The notes: generated by a model from the sequence alone, not told the origin. A stretch of 35,478 nt of DNA from Candidatus Aegiribacteria sp. (GCA_021108435.1 JAIOQY010000084.1:1-35478), one strand, 5' to 3'; counted from the first letter of the stretch, positions 17,179 through 26,355 are shown. Program-made: numbers and translations.

Positions 17179-18119
17179 CCGGTCTTCTTCTATCTCTTCT
17201 GTTTCTCTGGACGCCTGAAACCGGTACTACCAGTATCCTTGAGCATTCTGATCCGGAAGAACCGTTAAGCAATTCTACAAGCGGAATACCTGTGCTCATG
17301 TACCACCATGTCAGCGATCCGGTTGACGGATATTACGGAGTATCCACCAGCCGGTTCCGATCAGATCTTGAGAAGCTCTGTGCAGCGGGATTCTACCTTA
17401 TCACTCCCTCAGACCTTGAAAACGGACTTCTGCAGGTCCCGGCGGATCGCCGACCGTTGATGATTACTCTGGATGATGGATGGCAGGACAATTTCACTTT
17501 CATTGAAACACATGGTTCAACCGAGATCGATCCGCTCTGTGTGGTCGGTATTCTTGAACAATTCTGTGATCAGAATCCGGAATTCGGTCGAGGCGTTACA
17601 TTTTTTATCTCCTGGGACAAGATCCCATTCGGTCAGGAGGAGTATATTACCGAGAAATTCAATCTTCTGATAGATATGGGTTATTCTATTGGTAATCATA
17701 CGAATATGCATTCGGATTTCATGATTCTTCCCCGTACTAAATGGGAACGGGCAGTTCTGCTGCCAATGGAAAAATTCCACAGAAGGCTTGGACTGAGAAC
17801 TTCCGAAATATTCGCTATGGCGTACCCCGGAGGTAGATTTCCAAAGGATCAGGGCGCAGAGGAATATCTCTCACACTTTCAATTTCAGAACAGACAGGCA
17901 GTGAGAATCGGATTTCTTGCCAATGGAAGCATATCTTCCATGAATCGTCTGCTTGATTCAACTGAAGGGATATTCCGGATAGGCAGGCTTGATATGAGCC
18001 AGTACAGCGTCAACAGGGTGCTCGGATGGAGAAATCTCATGACTGTGGGACCAAGAGATAATCTTCATGACCCGCTCCCGCCCCGCCTTCGTCAAATCTT
18101 GAACTTCAACACCATTTAA
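17175..18119 (+). CDS. Exported polysaccharide deacetylase (NodB-type)
   Basis: The 314-residue protein has an N-terminal signal-like stretch and a NodB/CE4 domain. 'IPVLMYHHV' (about 38-46) opens the domain, 'MITLDDGW' (about 96-103) is motif 1 with the catalytic and metal Asp, 'GNHTNMHS' (about 174-181) is the metal-binding H-x3-H, and 'AYPGGRFPKD' matches motif 3. Substrates in the family are N-acetylated glycans such as peptidoglycan, chitin or exopolysaccharide; which applies here is unknown. The neighbouring lipoprotein may bind the same glycan. Its 3' end overlaps the opposing nitroreductase gene by 14 bases. Confidence 0.88.
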   Translation: MTGLLLSLLFLWTPETGTTSILEHSDPEEPLSNSTSGIPVLMYHHVSDPVDGYYGVSTSRFRSDLEKLCAAGFYLITPSDLENGLLQVPADRRPLMITLDDGWQDNFTFIETHGSTEIDPLCVVGILEQFCDQNPEFGRGVTFFISWDKIPFGQEEYITEKFNLLIDMGYSIGNHTNMHSDFMILPRTKWERAVLLPMEKFHRRLGLRTSEIFAMAYPGGRFPKDQGAEEYLSHFQFQNRQAVRIGFLANGSISSMNRLLDSTEGIFRIGRLDMSQYSVNRVLGWRNLMTVGPRDNLHDPLPPRLRQILNFNTI

Positions 18120-18903
18120 CAGTGTAATTCCTTGGGGGAGCTTTCCATTCAGGAGTAATTTCGGGATACCCCATACACAGAACGGCTGTCAGTCTTGTTC
18201 CCCTTGTATCGCTGGAATTCCATGAGGGAAGTAATTGATAGAGTTTTTCAGCTATACCGTTCCATAATGTGCCATAACCCAACGTAACCGCGTGATGCAT
18301 GACTGTTGTAGCGGCAATAATGCCATCCGTACGCCACGTGATATTACTTCTGGGAACATGAAAGAAAAGCACGACAGGAGCTCCCCGAAATATGACATCC
18401 CTTCCCTCTCTCATTTTCCTCAGGTATTCAGACATTCCGGTCAGCTTTCCGATCAGGAACGATATTCCGGTACAGTCAAGTATTCTCAATAACTTTTTCA
18501 CCGGTCTGAGGAGTCCTTCTACAGCTTCGGCTCCTCGAACAACCCGGACACTGATATCCTGCTTGTTTACGCCGGTGGGAGATTGAGACAATACAGAAAG
18601 TACATTACCTATTTCTTCATCCGATGGGGTTATAGCCGAGAAATACCTGATAGAACGTCTTGCTTCCAGAAGCTTCAGATATTTCTCCGATGAGCAGATA
18701 TCTTCAGATTCAGGAACATGATCCAATCCATAACAGTTTGCAGGACAGTAAACACCGCAATGACCGCAGGCAATACATTCATCGATTCTAAAGAATGGAT
18801 GTCCATTCTGGATTTCAATTGCGCCAGAAGGACATACTTTCTCACAGATTCCGCATCCTGTGCATTCAGACTGATCAAATGACCGTTCAGGGGAGAATCT
18901 CAA
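18106..18903 (-). CDS. Ferredoxin-nitroreductase fusion flavoprotein
   Basis: An N-terminal bacterial ferredoxin domain has two CxxCxxCxxxCP motifs ('CTGCGICEKVCP' and 'CIACGHCGVYCP') for two 4Fe-4S clusters. A nitroreductase domain starts at 'RRSIRYFS' (about 85) and runs to the end. Such fusions pass electrons from low-potential donors to FMN; the physiological substrate is unknown. I put the start at TTG 18903, six bases after AGGAGG; a TTG at 18909 directly abuts the SD and is less likely. The gene starts inside the end of the upstream lipoprotein gene and ends inside the opposing deacetylase gene. Confidence 0.88.
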   Translation of the reverse strand: MRFSPERSFDQSECTGCGICEKVCPSGAIEIQNGHPFFRIDECIACGHCGVYCPANCYGLDHVPESEDICSSEKYLKLLEARRSIRYFSAITPSDEEIGNVLSVLSQSPTGVNKQDISVRVVRGAEAVEGLLRPVKKLLRILDCTGISFLIGKLTGMSEYLRKMREGRDVIFRGAPVVLFFHVPRSNITWRTDGIIAATTVMHHAVTLGYGTLWNGIAEKLYQLLPSWNSSDTRGTRLTAVLCMGYPEITPEWKAPPRNYTVKWC

Positions 18904-20497
18904 TATCAACCTCCTGAGTTATCAGGCCGGGTCGTACAAGAACCACTCCCGGATATGTACCATAAGCTTCCATGGAACTCCATTCTCCATCACCGTTATT
19001 ATCAATAAATGCAGCTACCGTATAGCGTCCGGCCGGTATTTCATCAACAATGTACTGCCCTGGTTGTATACGCTTATAAATTCTACTTTCATCACTGCCT
19101 CCACCGGTTCTGCTTATCTGAAGAATGAGATCCTGGGCATGTGTACCTGAGATATAACCCTCGATTAAACCCGGCTCATCTCCCCACGCAGTTGAGAATG
19201 ACCATGGGAAAGAGGAAAGCAGAGTATCACCCCATGCAGTTGAAATCCCTGGATGCAGTATAAAGCGGTACTGCTGTTCTCCTGTGAGCTGATGTTCGGG
19301 AATGAATTCAAAAGATCTTCCATCAATTCTATTTAATGTCCCCTCTATTAATGTGCTGTCTGATATCTGGTTAAGGGTAAGTCTGTTCTTCAGAGAATCA
19401 ATATCCACCCAGAAACTGAAGGATATGCTGTACGGCCCGGCAGGATTCACATTCTCGCTTCCCGGAGCAGGATAATATGATCGCAGTCTCAGACTGTCTG
19501 CTGGAAGTGAATCAACCCCGAAGAAGGTCATGGAGTCCGATTCTGAAGGATTAAGCATGAGATCGAAAATACCGGAGGTGTATACTGTAATTTCCTCCAA
19601 CGGTATTTCAGCGGTTTCCAATGTGACGGCTTTTCCGGAAAAGCCGCTTTGCAGCCAGAAACCGTGCAGATCTATGAAAGTACCTGATGTGTCCTTAATT
19701 GCCACCTGTCCCTGGCTGAAAGACGTCACTGATACTTCCTCGTTAAAAGAAATTTGCAGATGATATCGATCGAGCGCTTCAATTTCTGTGATGATGGGTC
19801 CAACTGTATCGATAACGGTTAATACAGCTTCAATATTGAGAATCTCACCTTCTGACAGGTTAACGAGAGTATCAATTCCTGCTTCCTGTTCAGAATTCCA
19901 CTCAAAAGACCTGTCAGGATCTTCATAACAGAGAATCCTGTAAAATCCCCGTTCAAGCCATTGCACATCAGCTATCCCGAGTGAGTCGGCAACGGTTCTT
20001 CGCACAAGCACAGAGTCACCGGTTGAGTCTGTCATGTACCTGTACAGTTCGATCAGAGTCCTGCGGGCAATATTACCTCCTCCCTGCCTGATCATTGACA
20101 GATTGATTATTCCAGTGGGAAGCGAATCAGCTCCGCTATATGCAAGATCTACGGGAATTCCAGTATCATTACCTTGTCTATCCTGTATTTCCGGCGGCAG
20201 ATGAATTATCAGCGGCATTTCTCCGGGAGGTGATTCAAGCTCTATTTCAATTCTGGAACCTTGAATGTCCAGACTGTAACTCATCTGTGGATAAAGGAAT
20301 ACGGTAACAGAAGCATCATCGAGCCTCTCACTCCATTCGATGGTTATCCTTTCCAGTTCAGGATATCCCGGCCCCGGGAGGGGCTCTATGGAAATAATCT
20401 CCGGCGGTGTTTCATCCTCCGGACCACCACCGGGAGCTGCCATTCGTGCGCAGGATGCTAGAATCAGCAGATATGATAGCAGGATGTATGACTTCAC
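18887..20497 (-). CDS. Lipoprotein with Big_5 (SbsA Ig-like) domains
   Basis: The 536-residue protein starts with GTG, a signal peptide and a lipobox ('LILASC', Cys about 16). 'PGGGPEDETPPEIISIEPL' and the following 'ITIEWSERLDD' are typical of the Big_5 Ig-like domain seen in Bacteroidetes-type lipoproteins. Two more Big_5-like segments follow ('LQISFNEEV', 'YSISFSFWVDID'), then a C-terminal domain with 'FIDNNGDGEWSS' (calcium-binding-like) near 500. It is likely a surface or periplasmic protein. Function is not known. It follows the ParB-like gene by five bases. Confidence 0.8.
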   Translation of the reverse strand: MKSYILLSYLLILASCARMAAPGGGPEDETPPEIISIEPLPGPGYPELERITIEWSERLDDASVTVFLYPQMSYSLDIQGSRIEIELESPPGEMPLIIHLPPEIQDRQGNDTGIPVDLAYSGADSLPTGIINLSMIRQGGGNIARRTLIELYRYMTDSTGDSVLVRRTVADSLGIADVQWLERGFYRILCYEDPDRSFEWNSEQEAGIDTLVNLSEGEILNIEAVLTVIDTVGPIITEIEALDRYHLQISFNEEVSVTSFSQGQVAIKDTSGTFIDLHGFWLQSGFSGKAVTLETAEIPLEEITVYTSGIFDLMLNPSESDSMTFFGVDSLPADSLRLRSYYPAPGSENVNPAGPYSISFSFWVDIDSLKNRLTLNQISDSTLIEGTLNRIDGRSFEFIPEHQLTGEQQYRFILHPGISTAWGDTLLSSFPWSFSTAWGDEPGLIEGYISGTHAQDLILQISRTGGGSDESRIYKRIQPGQYIVDEIPAGRYTVAAFIDNNGDGEWSSMEAYGTYPGVVLVRPGLITQEVDIEILP

Positions 20498-20502
20498 TCT
20501 AT

Positions 20503-21660
20503 CTAATCCTCGCTGAATCGTTTTCGAAGTAAACCTGACCTCTTGTAGAAAGTGGATGCTTCCGTATTCCTTTTAAGCTTCTCAAGCACAATGGCGAATT
20601 CAATAAGATAATCCGGATCATCCGGTACAAGTTCGAGAGCAGTCCTGAGATAGTTCTCGGCACTTGCCAGATCCCCTGTCAGATTACCGCATCTCCCAAG
20701 ATAAAAGAAAGCAGGAGCGTAATCGGGTTTGTTTTCAATAATTATCTCAAGAAGCTCGATTGCGCGATCATACAAACCGCTTCGAAGCATGAATACTCCC
20801 TGCAGAAGCATTATGTCCGTGTCTGACGCGCCTGCTTCTCTTGCACTTGTCTCCCACTCACTAATTTTCATCGAACTCACTTTACGTATCAGTTCCCTTA
20901 CGTATACCGTCTGGATGCCGGGATGATCCTTATCCTGTGAATCTGATTCGGGTTTATCCGCTTGTTCATTCACCGCACTTTCCTTTGGACTATGATCTTC
21001 AGACATCAGCTCCTCAATGTCAGGGCCTGTATCCTTTTTCTCCTCCTTCTTCCTATCTATGAAAAGAGCCATCTGCCTTCCGGTCAACTTGCTTCCTATT
21101 AGATGAGAGAACATCATCGTCTGCTTCTTCGGATCGATAATTCTTACCAGAGGTCGCAGCTGAAATTCACTTATTTCATCAGTAAGAAGGAGTTTTTTAC
21201 GCATTCCGGATGGAAGCTTCAGAAGATTGAGAATCTGTGTTATTCGAGCTCTTGAATAGCCCAGCAGTTCTGAAAGCCTGCTCCTGTTCTCGCATAATCC
21301 GTTTCGGAGCAGTCCGTCGAACAGGAGAGCTTCTTCGGTGCAATTCACTATGGATTCATGAGCCAGAGGAATATGCACGTTACTGCGCACTATAAGCGCT
21401 CTGATTGAAAGGGGCCTCTTTGCGAGCATCCGCCAGAAGCTTCTATGATGAGCAAGAAGAGTATATCTCACAGAAGCACTTTCTTCATCAGTTCTCTCGA
21501 AATCACGTTCCTCTATCAGAATTGGTGGAACATACGGTTCCTTCTGATGGAATTCCAGATCCCATTCGTCAGGAGGGTCCACGAAAGCAATCTGTTCCAG
21601 TTTTACCTCCTCAAGCAACATGTGCTCCAGCACTTCCCCGGATTCCCTTTTCTTCTCCAT
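20503..21660 (-). CDS. ParB-like HTH protein fused to TPR repeats
   Basis: The first part of this 385-residue protein resembles a ParB-type module: a degenerate ParB/sulfiredoxin-like N-terminus ('LLEEVKLEQIAFVDPP', then 'VRYTLLAHHRSFWRMLAKRP') and an HTH near 125-160 ('RLSELLGYSRARITQILNLLKLP'; key part 'ARITQILNLLKLP'). A charged linker (about 205-250) leads to TPR-like helices (about 285-375, 'PDYAPAFFYLGRCGNLTGD'). The usual GERR(Y/W)RA box is not seen; the aligned region is 'AHHRSFWRMLA'. DNA binding plus a protein-interaction module is likely. The start ATG overlaps the miaA stop (TAATG). It may be a regulator rather than a partition protein. Confidence 0.78.
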   Translation of the reverse strand: MEKKRESGEVLEHMLLEEVKLEQIAFVDPPDEWDLEFHQKEPYVPPILIEERDFERTDEESASVRYTLLAHHRSFWRMLAKRPLSIRALIVRSNVHIPLAHESIVNCTEEALLFDGLLRNGLCENRSRLSELLGYSRARITQILNLLKLPSGMRKKLLLTDEISEFQLRPLVRIIDPKKQTMMFSHLIGSKLTGRQMALFIDRKKEEKKDTGPDIEELMSEDHSPKESAVNEQADKPESDSQDKDHPGIQTVYVRELIRKVSSMKISEWETSAREAGASDTDIMLLQGVFMLRSGLYDRAIELLEIIIENKPDYAPAFFYLGRCGNLTGDLASAENYLRTALELVPDDPDYLIEFAIVLEKLKRNTEASTFYKRSGLLRKRFSED

Positions 21661-22577
21661 TACGATCCCCCTTCAGCAAATAGGAATTCATCTATTAAAT
21701 CCGGATTATCTTCCATCCAGTTTATTCCTTCAATTCTTCTGAACATGTTCTTCTGTCTTCGTACCAGGCGCCATGTATTGATGGAAATGGCTTCAATAAT
21801 CTCATCTTCTGTTGAAATACTTCCATCCAGGAATGCGAGTACTTCACTGTATCCAATTGTCCTGCCAAGAGCACTGTTCCTTCCCCATCCGGCACTCAGT
21901 AAAGCTTCCACTTCTTCTATCAATCCAGCATCCATCATTTTCATTGCTCTTCTCCGGATCCTCCGTCTGTGTTCATCACGCGGAATGGAGATCCCTGCTA
22001 TAAGAAACCTCTTCCTTTCTGAGGGATTCCCGCCTTTTCTGAAGGATGATGGTGGTTTTCCACTCTGAAAATAAACCTCCAGTGCTCTCTCCTGTCTTCT
22101 TTTATCGCTTTCTCCAATTTTATCCGCAAGCTCCGGGTCAACTCGCTGGAGAATTTCGTTTAGAAAACCGGGTCTCTCATTTTCAATCAATTTCAGGCCT
22201 TCTCTGATCTCATCACACCTGGGCGGCATTTCATCGAGGAAGCCGGTCAGAGCAAGGATATACAGCGCAGTTCCACCTGCTATTACAGGAACTGATCCTC
22301 CTGCGCCTATCTGAATGATAAGTTCCCTGGCTTTGTCGGCAAACATTCCGGCAGAGAAAACCTCATCCGGATCGATCTGATCCAGCAAATGATGCCTTAG
22401 CTGAGATTGCTCTTCAAGTGATGGTTTAGCAGTGCCGATATCCATTCCCCTGTAAACCTGTCTGGAATCAGCGTTAATGATCTCAATGCTGTGCCTGCTT
22501 GACAGTTCCAGCAGAATACTGGTTTTCCCTGAAGCTGTGCATCCAGTCAGAACAGGAGTTAAAGAATCATCTGCCAA
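21660..22577 (-). CDS. miaA: tRNA dimethylallyltransferase
   Basis: MiaA adds dimethylallyl to A37 of tRNAs reading UNN codons. The P-loop 'GCTASGKT' (12-19) is followed by 'DSRQVYRGMDIGTAKPS' (about 35-51) and 'GGTALYILAL'. I place the start at TTG 22577, preceded at six bases by GGAGG. This gives 305 residues, normal for the family. An in-frame ATG exists at 22814, but it would add 79 residues that run out of frame through mutL coding sequence. The gene overlaps the mutL stop by 11 bases. MtaB in the first block modifies the same tRNA position in other tRNAs. Confidence 0.94.
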   Translation of the reverse strand: MADDSLTPVLTGCTASGKTSILLELSSRHSIEIINADSRQVYRGMDIGTAKPSLEEQSQLRHHLLDQIDPDEVFSAGMFADKARELIIQIGAGGSVPVIAGGTALYILALTGFLDEMPPRCDEIREGLKLIENERPGFLNEILQRVDPELADKIGESDKRRQERALEVYFQSGKPPSSFRKGGNPSERKRFLIAGISIPRDEHRRRIRRRAMKMMDAGLIEEVEALLSAGWGRNSALGRTIGYSEVLAFLDGSISTEDEIIEAISINTWRLVRRQKNMFRRIEGINWMEDNPDLIDEFLFAEGGS

Positions 22578-24243
22578 ATTTTTCCTCCAGATCTTCAAAG
22601 GAAATCTCGATAAGTGTAGGCCTGCCGTGTGGACAGTGAAAGGGATCGGATGTTGAAAACAGCTGATCCACAAGATGTCTTGTTTCAATTGGAGAAAGGG
22701 AATCGCCGAACTTAACAGCTCCTGCACAGGCCGCAGCCGCTGCAACACGCTCCTGCAGGGGCATATCTTCATTTTCCGGATCCTGAAGAGATCTGAGAAT
22801 TTCCCGAAGAGCACTGATACCGTGAAATGTACCAGGAGGAACTGCGGTTAAAATGAGTGTATCATCTTCAATATGGTATTCGAATCCGGATCTGTTCAAA
22901 ACAACTCTATACTCTTCCAGATGGTCAAGTTCCTCTCCATCAAGCTTCACATTCTCAGGCAGGAGTAATTTCTGCTGACCGGATTCAGAGTCATTCCTGA
23001 TAGAATTCATTACTGTCTCGAAGAGTATTCGTTCGTGTGCTGCATGCTGGTCTATGAGAGCAATACCTGTTTCGGTCGATGTGACCAGGTATGACCTGCC
23101 TATCTGTACGATTGGAAAGGAGGATTCGGATCTGTCATACGCTTCAGTCTGCAGTGGCGCCTGAACCTCCATAGCCGTTCTGAACAGGTCCTCAGACCGT
23201 CTATCAGTCTTCGCAGCTCTAATGGACGATATACTGTATCCTGAGGGTGCCGGTGACAGCATCGCCTTCTTTCGGGAATCAAGAAGATCACCAAGCGCAG
23301 ATTCAACCGCTGACCTGACAGTTGAAGGCTCTCTGAACCTGACTTCCCTTTTTGCCGGATGCACGTTCACATCCACTTCAGAAGGTGGAAGCGTAACGCT
23401 GCAGAACAGCAGCGGATATCCAGCAGGCCCCGCAAGCACAGAGTCAATCGGCCCTGATACCAGACCTGTATAAACAAGCCTTCCGTTAACAAGAATGTAC
23501 TGATGAGTTTTTCTGTTCCACCGGTTATCCGGAAACCAGATCAGTTCAACATCTGTTTTCCCGGAACTGCCTTTTGATTCAACGTAACGGTTCTCACCCG
23601 GAATACCGTATCTTGCGCGCAGTCTTGCCGGAATAGACTGCCCCGCTGTAAGATAAAACACTTCTCTTGCATTATGAATGAATCTGAACGAGACGTCCGT
23701 TCTTGCCAGTGAGCAACCCGTGAGATATTTCTCCACCCAGGACAGTTCAGTTGACTGTCTTCTGAGGAATCGCCTTCTTGCCGGTTGATTATAAAAGAGT
23801 CCTGAGGCGGTAATAGTCGTTCCCCTGGTTCTTGCAGCCGAAGATACATCGCGGAGTTCACCGCCGTCCATTCTAAGTTTCCAGCCTTCAGAACCATCAG
23901 ACGTAAGTATTGAGAAATGAGTTACTGCCGCAATGCTTGGAAGGGCTTCGCCCCTGAATCCCAGTGTCATCAAACTATCAAGATCACTCTGCAAAGTAAT
24001 TTTACTGGTAGCGTGTCGTTGAACTGATAACAGAAGATCATGCCTGTTCATTCCTGAGCCGTTATCCCGAACGGTGATTGATTTTCTTCCACCCTGTTCA
24101 AGCTCTACGGTTATTAAAGTTGCTCCTGCATCCAGCGCATTCTCAAGAAGCTCCTTGACTACAGAAGCAGGCCGCTCTACAACTTCACCGGCTGATATAA
24201 GGTTGATAACACTGTCGCTGAGAACACGTATACTAGCCTGCAT
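22567..24243 (-). CDS. mutL: DNA mismatch repair protein MutL with endonuclease motif
   Basis: MutL couples mismatch recognition by MutS to strand removal. The N-terminal GHKL ATPase has 'ENALDAG' (34-40), 'DNGSGM' (60-65), 'RHATSKI' (76-82) and 'GFRGEAL' (95-101). The C-terminal domain has DQHAAHERILFE, matching the DQHA(x)2E(x)4E endonuclease motif, and 'CPHGRP'. This predicts a nicking MutL, as in bacteria without MutH. The start is ATG 24243 behind GGTGG; an in-frame ATG at 24315 lies inside the tRNA-Leu gene and is not credible. 558 residues is normal. Confidence 0.95.
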   Translation of the reverse strand: MQASIRVLSDSVINLISAGEVVERPASVVKELLENALDAGATLITVELEQGGRKSITVRDNGSGMNRHDLLLSVQRHATSKITLQSDLDSLMTLGFRGEALPSIAAVTHFSILTSDGSEGWKLRMDGGELRDVSSAARTRGTTITASGLFYNQPARRRFLRRQSTELSWVEKYLTGCSLARTDVSFRFIHNAREVFYLTAGQSIPARLRARYGIPGENRYVESKGSSGKTDVELIWFPDNRWNRKTHQYILVNGRLVYTGLVSGPIDSVLAGPAGYPLLFCSVTLPPSEVDVNVHPAKREVRFREPSTVRSAVESALGDLLDSRKKAMLSPAPSGYSISSIRAAKTDRRSEDLFRTAMEVQAPLQTEAYDRSESSFPIVQIGRSYLVTSTETGIALIDQHAAHERILFETVMNSIRNDSESGQQKLLLPENVKLDGEELDHLEEYRVVLNRSGFEYHIEDDTLILTAVPPGTFHGISALREILRSLQDPENEDMPLQERVAAAAACAGAVKFGDSLSPIETRHLVDQLFSTSDPFHCPHGRPTLIEISFEDLEEKFGR

Positions 24244-24270
24244 ATTCCACCGGAATTCCATTCTGAATAA

Positions 24271-24359
24271 TGGTGCCGGGAGAGGGACTTGAACCCTCAC
24301 GCCCCTAAGGAGCAACGGATTTTAAGTCCGTTGTGTCTGCCAATTCCACCACCCCGGCA
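24271..24359 (-). tRNA. tRNA-Leu(UAA)
   Basis: On the minus strand the acceptor TGCCGGG (5') pairs with CCCGGCA followed by encoded CCA. The anticodon stem-loop is ACGGA-CTTAAAA-TCCGT, anticodon UAA. A long variable arm and GTTCAAGTC T-loop fit a class II leucine tRNA; total 89 nt. It lies between the secreted protein and mutL, and is probably cotranscribed with mutL from the promoter at 24383-24411. Confidence 0.96.
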
Positions 24360-24382
24360 GCATAGTCTGTTTGTTAACGCAG

Positions 24383-24411
24383 AATATACGAAAGCATATT
24401 GTGTAGTACAA
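24383..24411 (-). promoter_or_regulatory. Sigma-70-type promoter for tRNA-Leu and mutL-miaA
   Basis: On the minus strand TTGTAC (24406-24411) and TATATT (24383-24388) are separated by exactly 17 bases. The -10 box ends 23 bases before the tRNA 5' end, a suitable distance. This match is seen directly; use by the host is inferred. Confidence 0.6.
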
Positions 24412-24420
24412 GCAATGTTT

Positions 24421-24432
24421 GAGAATATTCTC
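24421..24432. other. 12-bp perfect palindrome after the secreted-protein gene
   Basis: GAGAATATTCTC is a perfect palindrome; the flanks extend the symmetry with one mismatched pair. It lies 10 bases past the stop of the secreted-protein gene and just upstream of the tRNA promoter. It could be a short transcript hairpin or a binding site for a dimeric regulator. No T-run follows, so terminator activity is doubtful. Confidence 0.4.
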
Positions 24433-24441
24433 GAAGAATGT

Positions 24442-26175
24442 CTATTCCGAGATAATCAGACACCTTCCCGTTTCAATGGAATTCCCAGCCTGAATGCTGT
24501 AGAGATACATTCCGGATTCAATACCGGCAGGATTCCAGTCCACGGAGTAAGTTCCAGGTATCTGCTCTCCCTGTGTCAGTACAGAAATCAGTCTCCCTCT
24601 TATATCGAATACTCTGATGGAGACTTCACATGCGCCGGACAGTGAATAGACAAATGCGGTCTGAGAACAGAACGGGTTCGGATAATTCCGGATCGAACTG
24701 ATAAGTCCGTAACCGTAATCACCTGTCTCAATTCCTGTTCCGGGATAAGTAAATTCGTAGAGATCAACGCCGGTATCTCCTGCGGAATTTGACCCGGATA
24801 CCTGTACGGAATAAGCTCCATCACCGGAAGCTGCAAAAGTTCCCTCCCAGTCGGTTCCACTGCCTGTCATCTCTACAAAAGCTACGGAATCATCGGGAAA
24901 CTCCACTCTCAGCATAGGTATGGAGTTCAGTTTCATGTAGTACATAGCTTTCGGTACATGGCGGCCATATTCGCCTCGCTCAAAAATAACATGAATATTC
25001 ATGTATCCATCAACTTTGCATTTTACATACCTGACCTTCTGACTCGACAAAAAAGCGGCTTCCTGAATCAGTGTAAGGTCATCATCACTCATCGGCTGTC
25101 CTGCACCGTCGAGATTGCCGTTGATCTTCGTATAATAGGCTGATGTGGTCTGCTGGGAACTTTTTGCCCATACTATATGGATGTTGTCTTCTTCATCGAT
25201 ATCCATCTGCGGAGCCCAGACCTGATTGCTGGAATTTGTAAGGAAACTTTCGTCGATGCAGATACTTCCATCCGGATATAGCTTCATATAGGTAAGAAGA
25301 TTCGAGGCTCCGGTCCATTGCTGCCAGATGATGTGCGCGTTTCCGTTGCTGTCGCAGCATATCTGCGGTTTGTTCATCTGATTGGAACCATTGTAGCACA
25401 GAGAGATAGGAGTCGCCCAGTTTGCTCCGCCGTCATCGCTGTATGAACAGGTTATATCATGCATGTCACAGGACCAGACAATATAGATTCTTCCATCCGG
25501 TGTGACAGCGGTGCGTATTTCGTTAGTCCATGCGTCCGCTCCTGTGATAATGGTTTCCCCGTTAACGAGTATTGTACCGTCCGCACCGATTTTCGTAAAT
25601 TGAATACTGGAGCTGCCTGAAAAACAGTAAGTGATATTATCTTCATCAACTATTCCTTCAGCATCAATTGTAGGCTGCTCAAGATAGATGTTCGTGAAGG
25701 GATAATTGACGATAAGAGGATTGCCTCCGGGGCCATTCCAGTTAAGGTTCTCTTCATTGACATCCCCGTTGTTTTCAAGAACGTACATGTCAAAATTGCT
25801 GTTCGGGTCGGAATACTGATAGAGTTTGACCCCGGCGTAAATCATGTTGTCGATATCTCTGCCGATCCTTGTGTTAAGCCACCAGTAGTCCCAGTTTGAA
25901 TGGCTCCAGATTCCTTTGTCATTAGACCAGCCCTCAAAGAGATCTTCATTAGAAATAACATTAATGGTAATGTCCCCGCCTGATTCGGTATGGCTTATTG
26001 TAAATACCGGCGGATCGGAGCGATCAGATACAATCCTTGCTGATGATATTTCATTCGATAAATCGGGTGTTTCGGAATATCCGATATCATCCGGAATCAT
26101 CGGATCTCCGGAAATCGCGAAACAGGGCACCACACACAGAGCAACCATGCACATACCGAATCTTACAGCAGACAT
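24442..26175 (-). CDS. Large secreted protein with C-terminal FlgD/T9SS-type sorting domain
   Basis: The 577-residue protein has a signal peptide ending near 'PCFA' (about 20). The middle has beta-propeller-like BNR/Asp-box style repeats, e.g. 'YSDDGGANW' (about 241) and several 'IHIVW' or 'AHIIW' strands. The last ~80 residues start with 'RNYPNPF' and include 'VFDIRGRLI' and 'GMYLYSIQAG', the pattern of FlgD-like/T9SS type A C-terminal domains. I infer export to the cell surface. It has a strong RBS (AAGGAGGG). A TGCGAA/TTCGCA hairpin (26197-26211) lies in its leader. The substrate or function of the propeller part is unknown. Confidence 0.82.
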   Translation of the reverse strand: MSAVRFGMCMVALCVVPCFAISGDPMIPDDIGYSETPDLSNEISSARIVSDRSDPPVFTISHTESGGDITINVISNEDLFEGWSNDKGIWSHSNWDYWWLNTRIGRDIDNMIYAGVKLYQYSDPNSNFDMYVLENNGDVNEENLNWNGPGGNPLIVNYPFTNIYLEQPTIDAEGIVDEDNITYCFSGSSSIQFTKIGADGTILVNGETIITGADAWTNEIRTAVTPDGRIYIVWSCDMHDITCSYSDDGGANWATPISLCYNGSNQMNKPQICCDSNGNAHIIWQQWTGASNLLTYMKLYPDGSICIDESFLTNSSNQVWAPQMDIDEEDNIHIVWAKSSQQTTSAYYTKINGNLDGAGQPMSDDDLTLIQEAAFLSSQKVRYVKCKVDGYMNIHVIFERGEYGRHVPKAMYYMKLNSIPMLRVEFPDDSVAFVEMTGSGTDWEGTFAASGDGAYSVQVSGSNSAGDTGVDLYEFTYPGTGIETGDYGYGLISSIRNYPNPFCSQTAFVYSLSGACEVSIRVFDIRGRLISVLTQGEQIPGTYSVDWNPAGIESGMYLYSIQAGNSIETGRCLIISE

Positions 26176-26355
26176 TTGAACCCTCCTTGAGTTTCCTGCG
26201 AACTTTTCGCAAACAGTATAAAATTAAGTATTAATATTATTAAACATTCAGCGATCTATGTCATGTCGAAAATTAAGAACCAGTGCCACCCACCATTAAA
26301 AACGACAAATGAAGGCTCTACGACTCTATCCCACCGATGGGGCCACTTATCCAAT
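26176..26355. other. Intergenic region at the left boundary of the mobile element
   Basis: This 180-base stretch holds the leader and probable promoter of the secreted-protein gene on the minus strand (TATACT at about 26215-26220 with no good -35). It also has a 6-bp hairpin in that leader, TGCGAA (26197-26202) with TTCGCA (26206-26211). I see no gene. The boundary between chromosome and element probably lies in or just after this stretch. Confidence 0.4.

Noticed and set aside
22578-22814. In-frame 79-residue N-terminal extension of MiaA
   Set aside because: It is a shadow of the mutL C-terminus; the TTG at 22577 has a strong SD and gives the normal MiaA length with the P-loop at the start.
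24244-24315. In-frame 24-residue extension of MutL
   Set aside because: It runs back into the tRNA-Leu gene; the ATG at 24243 gives the usual MutL N-terminus and has a GGTGG upstream.
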